DNA from: Phytopythium helicoides
Lineage: Eukaryota > Oomycota > Peronosporomycetes > Pythiales > Pythiaceae
Direction of reading: 5' to 3'
Length of the DNA: 64,000 bases
Assembly: GCA_024867545.1 (NCBI GenBank)
Contig: JANFNE010000032.1
Coordinates: forward strand, 372,001 to 436,000
In this document: positions 1-12,028 of the stretch, piece after piece
Layout of the letters: each line of letters starts with the position of its first letter
How positions within the stretch are numbered: the first letter of the stretch is position 1
The notes under the pieces: generated by a model
What the model was told of the DNA's origin: nothing
The model's database searches: none
The model's input: only the letters and a program-made list of their open reading frames with translations
Translations under genes and position numbers: made by a program

Positions 1-677
1 CTGGACAGATGGCGCTAGAGCGCAACCCACGGCTGCGAAGAGCTACGCGGAAAGATATCATCGGCTCAACTTTACAGTGGTGAACGGATGCGGAATGAAC
101 GCGATGCAGAGGACTGGGCGAGCTTTTCGTGGTGAAAACGCACCGCTTTGCTGCGTGGTGATGCCGCGGTGCTTGTGGCACGCTGAGCGAGTCGAGTCGT
201 ATGCTTTTTTAGAGCGTGGTGCAGGATAGAGGATGTCGGCGGTAGTAACAATGATTGACAAGCTGTAGAAGTGTTCGTGGCGAATACGCACCGCTATGCC
301 GCGGTGCTTGCGGCACGCTAATCCAGCCAGGCCGTATGCTTTTCAAGATTGTGGGGAAGGATAGAAGCGCGTCCGGTTAATGACTGAAAAACTGTAGAGG
401 CGATGCAAGATCGGATGCAAAACCGCTTCAACTTGACCTCTTCGAAGACTTCCACTGACGTCCTGGTTGATTGCACAGAAAACACCACGCAACAATTGCA
501 ACGCACAGTCCGTTCGGAGCACGAGCCACTCTGTTCGTATTCCGATATTGCAATACCATAGCGGCTAGCGGCGTTTAACGCCGTTGCCAAACAACTACTA
601 CAAACTCGAATATGACACGGAACATAAGCACTCAGACACAACGCAAAACATACGTGGTCACCTCTTGAGCGCGCAGT
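1..677. other. Intergenic, no gene recognised
   Basis: No reading frame here has a recognisable domain, and the short open frames on both strands look random in composition. The only structure seen is a diverged direct repeat (separate entry). The downstream neighbour is the 3' end of the minus-strand expansin-like gene, so part of this stretch should be its 3' flank. Confidence 0.6.
134..401. repeat. Diverged direct repeat, two copies of about 120-135 bp
   Basis: Copy 1 spans about 134-270 and copy 2 about 281-401. Both contain an ACGCACCGCT block, then GCCGCGGTGCTTG, then GGCACGCT, then GTATGCTTTT, then a GGATAGA block, and end near CTGTAGA. Copy 1 carries a short internal insertion after the first block. 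The similarity was judged by eye and the copies are clearly diverged, so this is an old tandem duplication, not a recent mobile element. Confidence 0.6.
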
Positions 678-2257
678 CTAGAGGATGGCGAGGTCCGAGC
701 GGTGCGGTTCATTCTGCATCATCGCAACGTTTTGCTGGTTGGCTGGGGTCGACATACGCTGCAAGTCGAACGACCGCATCCTCAGGTGGCTTGATGCCAA
801 CTCGGCGTCTTCCTCTCCAGCCTTGCGCTCTTCCATAGCCTTCTTCTTCTTCTGGATCACAACAACGGCGACAGCAGCCACAATGACCGCGCAGGCAGCA
901 GCGGCGATGGAGCCGATGACAGCTGAAGAGCCTGAGCCACCACCGGACTGGGTGTTGGCTTCCTGAGCACCGCCACTAGACGAGCTCGTCGGCTGCTTCT
1001 GAGCCTCACTCGTTGGCGTCGGGGTCGGAGCCTCGGTGTTTTCCTTCTGCGAGTCAGCATCTTCAGACACACTGCTGGTCGATGGCGCCTTCGTAGTGCT
1101 AGTAGGGGTTCGCGTAGTGTACGTCGTGGTCCCATTACCACTGGCATTACCACTGGTATCCGCTTTTCGAGTCGGCTTCGCTGTCGCTGGCATCCGACTG
1201 ATCGATCGAATCAAAGTTGTAAGTTGATTCAGGAGCAGGCGTGACAGGGAACCGGCGTGGAGGTAGACACAGAGAGATCAGGTGAGATCGTTTCCGGAGC
1301 AAGAGTGTAGGCGGGGGCAGTGGTGGCAGGACTCACCGACTCCTCAGAGTAAGTTGGGGGCGCCGTCGTGGCGGGTGCTGAAGTCGGAGCAGCAGTTGTG
1401 GGGGTTGGAGTCGAGGTCGGAGCAGCCGTCGAGGGGAAGGAGCCGGGGTCGGAGCTGCAGTCGTTGGAGCAGGGGCCGAGGTGGTCGTGACCGGAGCTGA
1501 GGTTGGCGCGGCAGTGGTCGGTGTCGGCGTCGACGACTTGGGCTGCGTGTATGTGGTGGTGCCAGAGCTTCCCGACGACGAGAACTGAGAGCTACCAGCT
1601 GTGCACGAGCTGTCTGAGAGCGAGACGGTGTCGGTGATGGTCTGGCCGTTGACGTCCGTGACCGAGATTGTGACAGCGCTCAGGTCAGTCTGCTTCGTGC
1701 TGGCTCCGTCAAGCAGGTAGTAGTAGGCCGAGCCGAGCATGGTAGTGGCCGCGCCGTTAATAGGTCATGCTGGCGACGCCAGTGACGAAGTTGGCGGGCT
1801 GCACAGCCGTCCAGTAGGCATTACTGCCACTCTTGAGGCAGTAGTTGACATTACCCGAGACAGGGCAGTCGACGAACTTCCACTTGATGGAGTACCGCGC
1901 GGGGTCGGAGCCCGTGATGGTCTTGAACACGGACGGTGAGAGGTCCAGGTCTCCGTACTTGCACTCGGGGCACTGGTCCAATATCTGCACAACCACGGAC
2001 GTGGTCGTGTCCGAGCACTTGGAGTCGTCGCACGAGACCTCTGCGCAGCGTCCGCAGTTGGCCAGGCTGTTCCACTGCTCGCTGTTGATGGCCGCGTAGT
2101 TGGTCGATGCCGAGCTGTAGCCGCTCATCATCATGTTGCAATTGCCGGAGCTCAAGCTGCCGAGCGTGTAGGCCGTGCCGTCGCCCGTGAAGTAGTCGTC
2201 GGCGTTGGCGGCCGTCGCCGCCACGGCCGCAGCCAGCAGAGCGCGACGGTAGTCCAT
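678..2257 (-). pseudogene. Expansin-like protein with C-terminal membrane anchor, frame-disrupted
   Basis: The minus-strand ATG at 2257 begins a signal peptide (alanine-rich, about 20 residues) followed by an expansin double-psi beta-barrel domain: GDGTAYTLG near the start, CGRCAEVSC, ILDQCPEC and a DLSPSVF segment. A CBM63-like half follows, then a Thr/Pro/Ser-rich linker, then a hydrophobic alanine/valine helix followed by four lysines and a short tail ending at 678. The reading frame stops at 1757-1759, but the next frame continues the same domain at once; a single extra base at 1759-1760 explains this. A second shift lies near 1430 in the Thr/Pro linker. A GTGAGT donor near 1334 could start a short intron before the C-terminal frame. 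Expansins loosen cellulose networks without hydrolysis. The breaks may be a true pseudogene or sequencing errors. Confidence 0.6.
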
Positions 2258-4341
2258 TGCCAGTCTGTAGCTGGGAGTTGAGCTGTGAGAACCACCGACT
2301 TGCGACCTGAGCGAGCGACGCGCTTGAGGCCTGTGTGAGAACTCGGAGACTGAGGCGCGCACAGCAGTCAGCGGATTGGGATAGGCGACCGACAGCTAAG
2401 GCGGCCGTGAAGAGCCACACGAGCGAAAATCAGCGCGACCTCGAGTCTGGCATGACGTTCTGGGTATACGGTTCGCCATACTTTAACCAAGATCAACCAC
2501 TGACTAGCGAGAGAGTGATGGTCGATTGTGATAATTTGAAAGCCACTTGGCGCTTGTATGTGAGCGAGAAAATCCGCTGGCAGACGTTACGCGGCCGTTT
2601 TGCAGCCACCGCGAGGCAAAAATGCTCCAGCAGAACGCCAGCTGGTCGACGTGGTCGGACCAAGGCGCGCGAAGGTTCCAGCGCTGCTGCCCCCTCGTCT
2701 AGATTTAGTACTGTGCAGCGTCGGCCAACGGCTCCTTGCGAGCGGCCCCTCGGCGGATTTGGTGGCTCGTGGAAGCGACAGCTTTTCCAAGAAATGAAAA
2801 TGCTCGAGGATTTTCAAAATCGCCGAAGATATGCCAGAAGAGAGGAAACAGATGGCGTACCAGCCGGCGCGCGCGCAACCATACAAATGGCAAGTGGACC
2901 AGCTGGGGAATCTGAACTTGCTGCCCGTGTGGGTGAGCTTTCGCGTCGTTCGATTGCACGGCACCGACCTGCGGGTGGACTGTCAGGCGTGTCGCCCACG
3001 TCGAGTGGCACGACAGCCTCGGTGACTAGTGGCCAGGAGCTATCGCTCGCTCTCGAGCTCCTGGACGCTTTGCTCGCTGGGATATGCCGTCGTTCCGAGT
3101 GTCGACTCGTTGGAGACTTGCAGGAGACCTGCTCGAGACTCGGAGCTGCTTGGCGAAAGTAGAGTGGCATCGGCTGGATTACTGTACGAGACGGGCTCTC
3201 GGTCGCCTTGCTGGTCAGCTTATGAGCATGAACGCACTGTGCGTAGCACGATGTGGCGGGCACTCGGGACACTGCAAGTTGGCTCGCGAACCTGCCAGCT
3301 GCACGCCAAGGCGGCTTCTACAGCATCCATTCGGTGTGCGAACAGCTCAAGCTGCATGACAACGGATCTCCCGATCCCGAGCTAATAGAGCTGGAGTGGC
3401 TGGTTTGTCAGCACAGTGGCAGGGGGAGAGGAGTGGTGCATGCTCCATGCTTGCGATAGTGATGAAGCATACAGTTCTCCTCTGTATCCTCGCCGGTCTC
3501 TCCCGTGCAATTGCATGCTCGACAACACTTTACGAGAATCCAACGCGGCTCGAGCCCAGCCGCTGCATCGGTTGGTCGTCGTGGCAATCTTCTCACTTGG
3601 CGGTCAGCATGGGTCAACATGGAGCAGCCCAGGCCAGCTGCAGCAGCACCGCCCTATGGACCTCGTCACGCAGTCGACATGCTGACCCCCACGCCAGCTG
3701 CCTCGCGCCTGCACCAAATCACTCATGGGGGAAGCGGCACCACAGTCGCACTCCCCATCTGGCAGCCCTGATGCAATGCATTGCAACATGTATTCGAGAA
3801 GACCTGGCAATCGCCAATGGCGATTCGCCATCCTGGCACTCTCCGACTGCCAGCGGCATGTAGCAACTCGCCCGATAAAGGCCTTACCCATCAACGGAGC
3901 TGCTGCGAGCACTGCCAAGTCCTGCAGGCAGCTCAGCTCGCAGCTGATCACTTCAAGTCGCAGGCACGGTGACGATTTTGATTGGCCAAAACACATCCTC
4001 AAAGCGACCTGATTGGCTTATTCTCGTCACATTCTCTCGGTCATCAATCTGCGCTTTTCTCGCCCTTCTTGACTCAAATCTCCGCCATCACTTGGCCTTT
4101 GTATGTTCACAATATCAGTCATCCTCCACAGTACTCCCTCTTCACTTGACGTTTGTATGTCTACAAATTCAAACAGCCTCCACGCTACCTCCACCCGCCA
4201 TAATGCCAGAGCGTTGGAGCGCGAGCCTCGACTGCTGCATGGCCTCGTGGGCCGCCACTTCCTGCGCCTCCCGCTCGCCTGCTGCGCTTCCTCGCCTCGC
4301 GGCAGTCAGTGCGTCGCCTCCAGCGCGCGGAGGTCGAGTCC
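2258..4341. other. Intergenic between expansin-like gene and array gene A
   Basis: About 2.1 kb that should hold the promoters of the divergent expansin-like gene and gene A. A plus-strand open frame at 2335-3162 has no recognisable domain, an arginine- and serine-rich random-looking composition, and overlaps the expansin 5' flank, so I do not call it. The only other candidate is the small ORF at 3462-3863, listed separately. No remnant of the 14-cysteine module was found here. Confidence 0.5.
3462..3863 (+). CDS. Possible small secreted protein, unrecognised
   Basis: From the ATG at 3462 the frame encodes about 133 residues. The first 20 look like a classical signal peptide: one lysine, a hydrophobic core of the type VLLCILAGL, then a small-residue cleavage region before an ACST sequence. 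Another in-frame ATG lies at 3447. The rest has scattered cysteines and many Ser/His/Trp residues but no recognisable motif, and its composition is not clearly coding. It sits alone between the expansin-like gene and the array. It may be a chance open frame; only the signal peptide supports it. Confidence 0.22.
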   Translation: MKHTVLLCILAGLSRAIACSTTLYENPTRLEPSRCIGWSSWQSSHLAVSMGQHGAAQASCSSTALWTSSRSRHADPHASCLAPAPNHSWGKRHHSRTPHLAALMQCIATCIREDLAIANGDSPSWHSPTASGM

Positions 4342-6002
4342 ATGAGCTCCTCGGCGAGCTCTGCGGCCTCCTGGAGCTCAAGATCCGGCTCCAGCTCGGG
4401 CTCCAGTGGTGAGACCACCGTGGGCGGCAGGACGGTGCTGCCGGCCACCAACTGCAGCTGGCAGCAGGTCGTGGACGCCGACGGAGAGTGCTACATCGAG
4501 CCGCGGTCCTGCTACGACTGCCTCAACACGCCGCTGGCCAACGGAGAGGTGGGCATTTGCAGGATGTAGCCATGTGTGAGAGGTCCACGGCAAAGCGCTC
4601 ATGATGGATTGTTGACATGCAGGAGTGCGTGCTGACCCCGCTGGGGCTCTGCAGGGACATCGCTGCGTACGACTACTCGCTCGACTACAGGCGAGATGCA
4701 CCGTCCGGCGCGTACCCGATCCACTACAACTACTTCCCAGAGGTCAACACGACGTACTGCGAGAGCGACGACGCAGTGTGCAGCTCGTGCCGCACGTCCA
4801 GCTTCACAGTCGGCAACCGCAACCCGTCGCTGTACTGCACGGGCGTGGACAACTGCGTGTGCGTCGCCATCTGTGAGTCCGAGGCGTGGAGGAACGACAC
4901 GTTGCAGCAGCTTCGGGACCTGCTGGAGGAGACCGACACGACGCCAGTGTGCCCCGTGGCAGCCAACTCGACGTACGAGTACACGAGCGGCTCGGACACC
5001 TCAAGCAACTTTGACAGTGGAGATAAGGACGTCTACTCCAACGACAACCAGTGCCGGTGGTACCAGAACTCGACCTACTGCGACACACCGCGCTCGTGCT
5101 ACGACTGCCTCAATACACAGCTCTACAGCGGAGAAGCATGCACGATCACACCGGACGGTTACTGCTCGTCCATCCAGGACTACAACTACCTGTACGACTA
5201 CCGCCGAGTGCTGTCGAACACATCAGGCGCGCACTTCTTCCCGTCGACCAACACAAGCTACTGCGAAGCCAGCGACCCGGTGTGTGAGGCATGCCGCAGC
5301 TCATTGTCGTTTGCTAGCGGCGAGGCGGGGACAGGCAACCTGACAGCCTACTGCGAGGGTGCCGACGGGTGCGTCTGTATTGCGTTTTGCGAGGCATCCA
5401 ACTGGACGGCGGTCGTGAAGGAAGAGACGTGCGATGCCCCGGTGGTGAGCACCTCCTCCAGCTCGGGCATCCCGTCGATCGGGCTCGCCGCCATCGTCAT
5501 GGTCTCGATCGTGCTGCTCTTCTCGGCCGCCTTGCAGCTCCTCACAATGCTGCGATCACAACGTACGTACCTTCATACTCGTTCCATTCAGGAACTCATG
5601 CCAGTGTCTAATGCTGCAAGTACAATATTCCGAACAGGCCGGAGACGATACTGGGCAGAGCAAGCAGCTCAAAGAACGCAGCCGCGACGGCCACCTACAA
5701 CTGGACTAGGTCTCGAGCTCTCGGCGTGGAAGCTGATGCGCGACCGGATTATCAGCACTGAGAGAGAGCACTATGGCGACGTCGACGAGATCGAAAGCGT
5801 AGACGCAATCGGGTACGAGGAGGTCGACGACTCGGAAGTCGAGCGACCCGTTCGAGTCCCGCCGCTGTTTCTGGTGCCTCAGAACCACCGGCTGCGAGAT
5901 AGCACAGAAGATGCGCCATGCATCATTGTCGAGGACGGCGAGGGCTTCCGTCCGGTTTCTCCAGGTCGACAATCCCGTCAATCCCGCCGCCGCAGCATAT
6001 AA
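4342..6002 (+). CDS. Array gene A: two-module 14-Cys transmembrane protein
   Basis: Model: exons 4342-4548, 4623-5562, 5638-6002, 503 residues. After a Ser-rich N-terminus come two 14-cysteine modules. Module 1 starts at CSW, with PRSCYDCLN just before intron 1; module 2 starts at CRWYQ and has no intron. Both contain YCE, a DxxC pair and a GxDxCVC-type segment. A hydrophobic helix (GLAAIVMVSIVLLFSAAL) follows, then an Arg-rich stop and the tail box LELSAWKLMRDRIISTE and the second tail box EDGEGFRPVSP. Intron 2 (phase 1, just after the membrane helix) keeps frame if read through, but its position matches B, C, F, G and J. I start at ATG 4342, the first in this frame; an ATG at 4203 is in another frame. 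No signal peptide is seen. Function unknown. Confidence 0.75.
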
Positions 6003-6395
6003 GCGGGCGGGCGGGCGAAAGTTTGTAGTATCAAATTCGTAGTCTTGATGGTCGCCGTTGAATGTCAGCGTGTGAAATGACCAGATCGCCCGCGTATGCT
6101 TGGGTCCGCAAGACTCCTCAAGTCGATGCTACTGAGCCGTCTTGCCCTCAACTGGCGCCCACACACTCATGGTTCCGGAGCAGAATCCAGCTCGCCGCTC
6201 ATTTCGCACGTCTTGGTGGCGAGTGAGCGACCGTCAGGAACGTTACGGGCGACTCGAGCGAGCGCTCCGGACGCTTGACAGTCGGGCGGCAGATTCCGTG
6301 GAAGACTCGCCGACCCATTCCGCGCGTCTCGCAAGCGTTCTGAGCTCGGGGCTGCGAGTGTCGTCGGGTGCGTCTGCTTCGCCTCAGTGGCGAAT
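6003..6395. other. Intergenic A-B
   Basis: About 390 bp holding the 3' flank of A and the promoter of B. No gene seen. The frame upstream of B's ATG remains open for some codons and includes a short hydrophobic stretch, so an unrecognised 5' extension of B is possible. Confidence 0.5.
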
Positions 6396-7869
6396 ATGGC
6401 ATCGAGCTGCAGCTTCGTGGTGGACGAGGGCGATGTTGGCGATGTTTGCACGATTCGTCCAAGGACGTGTCGAGAGTGCCTCAATGAGGAGCTTCCCGAC
6501 GATACGGTACGCGTGTGTTGAGCCGTATTGCGCTTTGGATTCGAACACGGCTAACGAGCTGCAGGTCTGCGCATTGTCACCACTGAGTGGACTGTGTCTT
6601 CCTGCGATCGCCATCACCAACGGCATGTCGGAATACTCGGGAGTTCACACTGCTGCGGCTCCATTGCTTTCCAACGCTACAGACTATTGTGAAGAGGGCG
6701 ATGAAGAGTGCACCGCGTGCTTAGCTCAAACGCGTTCTACAGGCGCCGTGTGCACCGGAACCTCGGGCTGCGTCTGTGTGGGTGTGTGCGACAACGACCC
6801 AAGCGCTTGGAACGCGACTGCGACGCAGTTGTTAGCGAGGATACTCCATGGGCGTCAACCCAACAGTCTCAATGAGACCGATGGCGAGTGCCAGATCCCG
6901 ATTGATGACTCGTTGTCATTGCCGAATCCGTCACCACCACCCAAGAGTTCGTCTTCGAGCGAGAACGAGTGCATGTGGCAGCCGTCTGAGAAGGGCGTGT
7001 ACCCTCGGCCCCGCTCGTGTTACGAGTGCCTCAACGTCGCACTCTCCAGCGGACGAGTAAGCTTCGTGTGGTCTTACTACTGTGTGAAACTTGAGGCTAA
7101 CACCCAACTAGGAGTGCACAATCACACCGCAGGGTTACTGCACTGGCATGGAAGCGTACGAATTCGCGAGAGACTTCCGACTCAACGGCACGGCAACTGC
7201 GACGCACTACTTCCCGTCTCGCAACACGACATACTGTGAGCCGAGCGACGCAGTGTGCCGCGAGTGTTCTCGCTCAACATTTGCAATCTCTGAGTCGGGA
7301 CGCATCCACGCTTCGCAGTTCTGCGTTGGCGATGGTGGCTGTGTCTGTGTGGGCTTTTGTGAGTCTTCCAGCTATTCCGACTTGGTTCAGTTACGCATGT
7401 GCGATGAAGAGGCCGTGGCGGCCGCGAGTCCTTGGACCAACACGACAGCACAGATTATCGCAGCCGTCATTGTGTTCGCAGCGGCTATCGTCTTTGTGCT
7501 GTCGATATGGCTCTGGCGAAGAGGTACGAGATGTTGTGAATGACCAGCAGAAGAAAATCGGCACTAACAAATGCTATGCTCGTGGATTCAGCCAAGTCAG
7601 AGGCGTCAGCACTTGGAGCTCACGATCGATCCAGGCCTCGACGAGAGCCACAGATGGGGCCGCCATTACAGCTAACGGGCTGGTGGGCCCAGCAAGACGA
7701 ACTAATCGCGCGAGAGACGGCGGACTCGAGCGCCTTGAGCTCGTCGGGCAGCTTATTTCTCACGCCGCCGTCGAGCACAATAACCGCATTCGACGCGGAC
7801 TGCCGCATGCATAGCGACGGCATCAAGCACGGACATCAGGGGCGCGAGAGCAGGACTTACAGTATTTAG
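6396..7869 (+). CDS. Array gene B: two-module 14-Cys transmembrane protein
   Basis: Model: exons 6396-6506, 6565-7056, 7112-7523, 7592-7869, 430 residues. Module 1 begins five residues after the start (CSF) and contains RPRTCRECLN; module 2 begins at CMWQ and contains PRPRSCYECLN. Each module is interrupted by a phase-0 intron just before its fifth cysteine (58 and 55 bp). The membrane helix (IIAAVIVFAAAIVFVLSIWLW) is followed by a phase-1 intron and a tail containing LQLTGWWAQQDELIARE, a divergent form of the tail box. N-glycosylation sequons occur beside the cysteines (NATDYC, NTTYC). The start leaves no room for a signal peptide; a short upstream exon may be missing. Confidence 0.72.
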
Positions 7870-8250
7870 CGCAGTAAATGTATTTACAGTATCGAGTCTC
7901 TGTCCGGTGTGGAGCGAATTGCAGTCGAAAGTATTGATAAACACGACGTTGAATCAATAGTTCAAATTTTTGAATTTGAAGTTGGGGATTACGTTGGGAT
8001 TGGTGGCCCTCAAACATATAGAAATTTGTATGCAGGAGCCGTTTCTGACTTTTTCTGTTTGATGCGCCACCCACACAGTAGCTCCTCATGATTTGCACCC
8101 TGATGCGGTCCATCCTCTTGCTGCAGCCAACGGGAGTAATCCTCCGTCATCGCCGTCAGCGACAATCACGAGATTGGGAATCCAGTGCGTCGGACACTGT
8201 GGGCTTGGAAGCAGTCAGTCGATCGGTCAGCCAGTCTCCCAATTGCTGTC
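7870..8250. other. Intergenic B-C
   Basis: About 380 bp, AT-richer than the genes, with no open frame of interest. It should contain the terminator of B and the promoter of C. Confidence 0.55.
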
Positions 8251-9877
8251 ATGGCCACGTCCACCTGCGGCTGGAAGCTGGCAGCGAACGGATGTGATGT
8301 GGTCGCGAGATCGTGCAGCGAGTGTCTGAACGAGGTGCCGACCAGCGGAGAGGTTCGTGGCGAGCTTTTTTGCTGCTGCCAGTGGCCTTGCAATCCAGTC
8401 CTGTTGGTGCTGAGAGCGTCGTGGTGTCCAGACTTGCAAACTGCTGCCGTTGAGCGGCTTGTGCGTGAGCGTAAATGACACGACAGCCGAATGGGCCGAG
8501 CCGGTCGTGTACGCCCAGAACGGATCGGCACTGCCGATGGGGCTGCCCACGCTGCTGTCAAACTCCTCCGAGTACTGCGGAGACGACGATCAAGAGTGCA
8601 GCGCGTGCTTGGCTAATGCTACCTCGACGAGCGCGGCGTGTTTCGGCGCGTCGGGGTGCGTCTGCGTTGGCGCGTGCCAGGCTCCTGTTTGGAACGCAAC
8701 GGCAGAGCTGCTGCTCCCGGCTGTGCTGCTGGAAGAGCCGATGAACAGCACTATTGGCTGTAATGTCACCGTCGGTGACGATGACGTTGGAGTAGTAGTG
8801 GGAGCAAGCAGTGCTAGCCTCGCTGCAAGCACGTCTGGGTCTTCGAACGCCGACAACGAGTGCATGTGGACTCCTCGTCGTCGTTCGTGGGGGAACACTT
8901 GCGGGACGCCACGGTCCTGCTATGACTGCCTCAACACGCCGCTGTCGAGTGGAACGGTAGGATACTGGCACCTGTGCTCCAGGACTTTCAAATCCCAAGC
9001 TCACTTGGTTGTTCTTCCTCTGCAGGAATGTGTAGTGACACCGGAAGGCTACTGTACCACGATGGACGCGTACGAGTTCTCGCTAGATTACCGGCTGAAC
9101 GCGAGTATGGATGCGCCGCACTTCTTCCCGTCGACGAACACAAGCTACTGCGAGGCCAGTGACGCCAAGTGCCAGGCTTGTGCCAACTCGCCCGAGTTCC
9201 TCGCGACCTATTCGGGCCAGTGGAATCCATCCGCTTACTGCATCGGCACCGATGGATGTGTCTGCGTGGGCTTCTGCGAGTCGCCCTATTACAGTGACAT
9301 CCTCACGAATGCGTTGTGCGACGCATCAGCGGGCGATGGAAGCACGTACATGATCGGCATTTCGGGGATGACCACCGACTCGCTGCGCATCATCGCGCTC
9401 ATCGTCGCGCTGTGCATCTCGATCCCAGTCATCGCTATCGTCTGGTGTGGCCAAAGAGGTAAGTTTCGTTCGCGGTTGCTGTGTTGAGCTTGGGATCGAT
9501 GATCTAACCTTGCAATCGTAAATGTAGCTCAACGAGCGGCACGAGCTCGCGCGCGCGCGTGGCGCAACCGCCCGCCTGCCAACGGCCCGCTCCTCGGCCT
9601 CCAAGGCTGGAAGAAGTTCCGCGAAGACCTCATCGCCCAGGAACAACGAGCACTAGAAAATGCCGACGGAGATGAATCGCCGACCGTCACAATCGAGCTG
9701 CAGCAGCCAATGGTGATGGAGCCACGAGCGCGACGTGATGATGAGGCAGTTTTGAACGAAGGAGTCGACGACCCTGTCGTGGCAGCGTACATGCGACTGG
9801 TGGACGAGCAGGAGGAGAAGAGCGAGGAACGTCGAGACAGTGAGAGCCGGCGAGATAGCGAGGACCGCTTGCCGTAG
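8251..9877 (+). CDS. Array gene C: two-module 14-Cys transmembrane protein
   Basis: Model: exons 8251-8352, 8432-8956, 9026-9458, 9528-9877, 469 residues. Module 1 starts at residue 6 (CGWK) and contains the divergent ARSCSECLN; module 2 contains TPRSCYDCLN and the FFPSTNTSYCE block. Introns 1 and 2 are phase 0 before the fifth cysteine of each module; intron 3 is phase 1 after the membrane helix (LRIIALIVALCISIPVIAIV). Intron 2 is 69 bp and could be read through, but the alignment with paralogues supports splicing. The tail has LQGWKKFREDLIAQE and a charged C-terminus rich in Glu/Arg. No signal peptide at this start. Confidence 0.73.
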
Positions 9878-10146
9878 AGTAGTAACGTCGTGCAGTTTAT
9901 AATGCAATTGCTTGGGGTGCGTTTTGATGCGCATCGGGATCTTCAACCATACCGGATTAGTCATGCGGGGACCGCCATCATCACCGCTTCACTTGACCAG
10001 ACTATAGGCCATCTGGCCCTTTGGGTATTCGTCAAGCTCAAGTCGGCGCAATCTGTCATGCTCCAGCCGCTGCTGGTCGACGGAGCATCTCACAATGAAA
10101 CTATCACTCTAGATTCCGCCGTCCGGCGCGACTACTGGCAGGCGCG

Positions 10147-11682
10147 ATGGATATGTCGAGCTGCAGCTGGAAGGCGAGCGTCACGTCCGATGGCTGCTCT
10201 GTGCAGCCAAGAACATGCTACGAGTGCCTGAACGAGACTCCTACCAATGGACAAGTACAGTTAACGAACACGGAGTGGTCATGTTTTTGAGATGGCTCTG
10301 ATCGGATTGTGGGTGGATCTCCAGAACTGCTCGCTCAACCAGTCGGGAATGTGCACGACGCTGGCGCTGTACGACCCAGAGAAGGACTATCAGCGTGCGA
10401 ACGGCTCGACAGATGGAGAGAGCAACAACTTCCTTGCTTCTGAGGCGACATACTGTGAAGCAAGCGATGCCAAGTGCTTGAGTTGTCTTAGCAACTTGGC
10501 TGGCACTGCTGTGCAACACCCTTCCGCGTATTGCACTGGCACGGACGGATGCGTGTGCGTGTCGATTTGCGAGTTCTCGGGGTGGTCCTCGCTCGCACAG
10601 GCGCTTCTACCCACAGTCATCAGCATGGAGAACGAATCCATGCCTCTCAACGACTGTATCATTGAGGGTTCGACTTCAGATAGCGGTAGCAGCGAGAACA
10701 AGGACACGCTTGCGAGTGATGACCCGTGCATGTGGTACACGAATGAGACTGCTTGTGGGAATCCACGGTCGTGCTACGACTGCCTCAACACCGCATTGCC
10801 CGATGGACAGGTGCGATGTCGACGCGAGCTTGATGTTGCTTTCATCAGGCCCAAACTAATCAGAACTGGTGTTTGTAGAAGTGCACGATTACTCCGGAGG
10901 GTGCTTGCACGCGACTGTCAGCATCGTACGATTACCAACTCGACTTTCGAGTCTCCAACAACGGTCCATACTACTTTCCGTCCACGAATACGACGTATTG
11001 TGAGGCTGATGATCCAGCATGCGCGGGTGATGGTTACTGCTCTCCGAGCTTTGGCAGTTCGTCCAGTTCAAACTCGAGCTCAAGTGCTGGCGAGACTGCC
11101 TCCTTCTGCATCGGTGCAAATGGGTGTGTTTGCATACCATCCTGCAGCTCACCGACGCGGGATGACACAATAACATCTGAGCACTGCGATTTGAGCGCAA
11201 TAGCAGAATCTGCGACAGCAAGCAGTGCAATTGGCAGTGGAAGCAGTCAGTCTCAGAACGAAGGAAGCAGTACGGTCTTCGTTGATCTCCCGCTCGGCAC
11301 TATTGGAACTGTCCTCGGTGCCTGCGTGATTGGAGTTCTGGTACTCGTGGTCTACATCACGCGGCGTATTCAGCGACTCGACGGAGATCGACGGCAGCAG
11401 CGGAGCAGAGAGCGGAGAGCTCGGCTACGGAGCTCGTCACTACCCACAGAACCACTGACGTTGTCAGCATGGAAGGCTCTGCGCGAAGATCTCATTGCGA
11501 ACGAGCAGCCAGTGGTGACGGCCACTGGTCGGTTGAGTCAAGTAGGCTTTTTAGAGCTCACGAGTGATCGTGGGTCAGACGAGGATTCTGGCGGGGCAGA
11601 GATCTTGGTGCAGCCTAGTGACGTGGATCGCGTGGTCGAACGTGAACGTGTCGTGAGAGGGTTCCAAGACGACGAGGGATAG
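10147..11682 (+). CDS. Array gene D: two-module 14-Cys transmembrane protein
   Basis: Model: exons 10147-10254, 10325-10810, 10879-11682, 465 residues. Module 1 begins at residue 6 (CSWK) with QPRTCYECLN; module 2 has NPRSCYDCLN. Both phase-0 introns precede the fifth cysteine; the post-membrane intron present in A-C is absent. The membrane helix (IGTVLGACVIGVLVLVVYI) is followed by TRR and by LTLSAWKALREDLIANE. An in-frame ATG at 10093 (in CACAATGAAAC) would add about 18 residues with a weakly hydrophobic core, a possible but poor signal peptide. D is the closest relative of E, and the 3' half of exon 2, intron 2 and the start of exon 3 are almost identical between them. Confidence 0.75.
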
Positions 11683-12028
11683 AAGAGATTATTTAGGAGA
11701 GAACACGTAGCTCGTCGGAGTAGCTCGCAACTTACTCCGAGCTTTGGGAATTCGCCATTGACACTATCGATCTTTTCACATGCCAGGAATGGCCGTGCGA
11801 TATCATTGACGGTCGGTCGGACTTCAACGTGTTTATCCTGCATTTTTGCCATCATCATTGCTTCACTTGGCGAAACTATGGCTGCCTGCGTTGATTATCT
11901 GGTGTCGTGCGCTCGTCGAACTCTAATCGCGGCAATCAATGGAGACTGCGCATGCTGCAGCCGTTCCTTGTCAACGAAAGCCTCGCCATGACCACTCTCA
12001 CTCACGATTCCGCCACACAGATTAGGTC
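11683..12028. other. Intergenic D-E
   Basis: About 345 bp with no gene. The stretch containing CATCATTGCTTCACTTGG (near 11850) resembles the stretch upstream of D near 9985, so the 5' flanks of D and E were duplicated together with the genes. Confidence 0.5.

Noticed and set aside
2335..3162. 275-codon plus-strand frame beside the expansin-like gene
   Set aside because: Composition is random-looking and Arg/Ser-rich, no domain, and it begins within the promoter region of the divergent gene.
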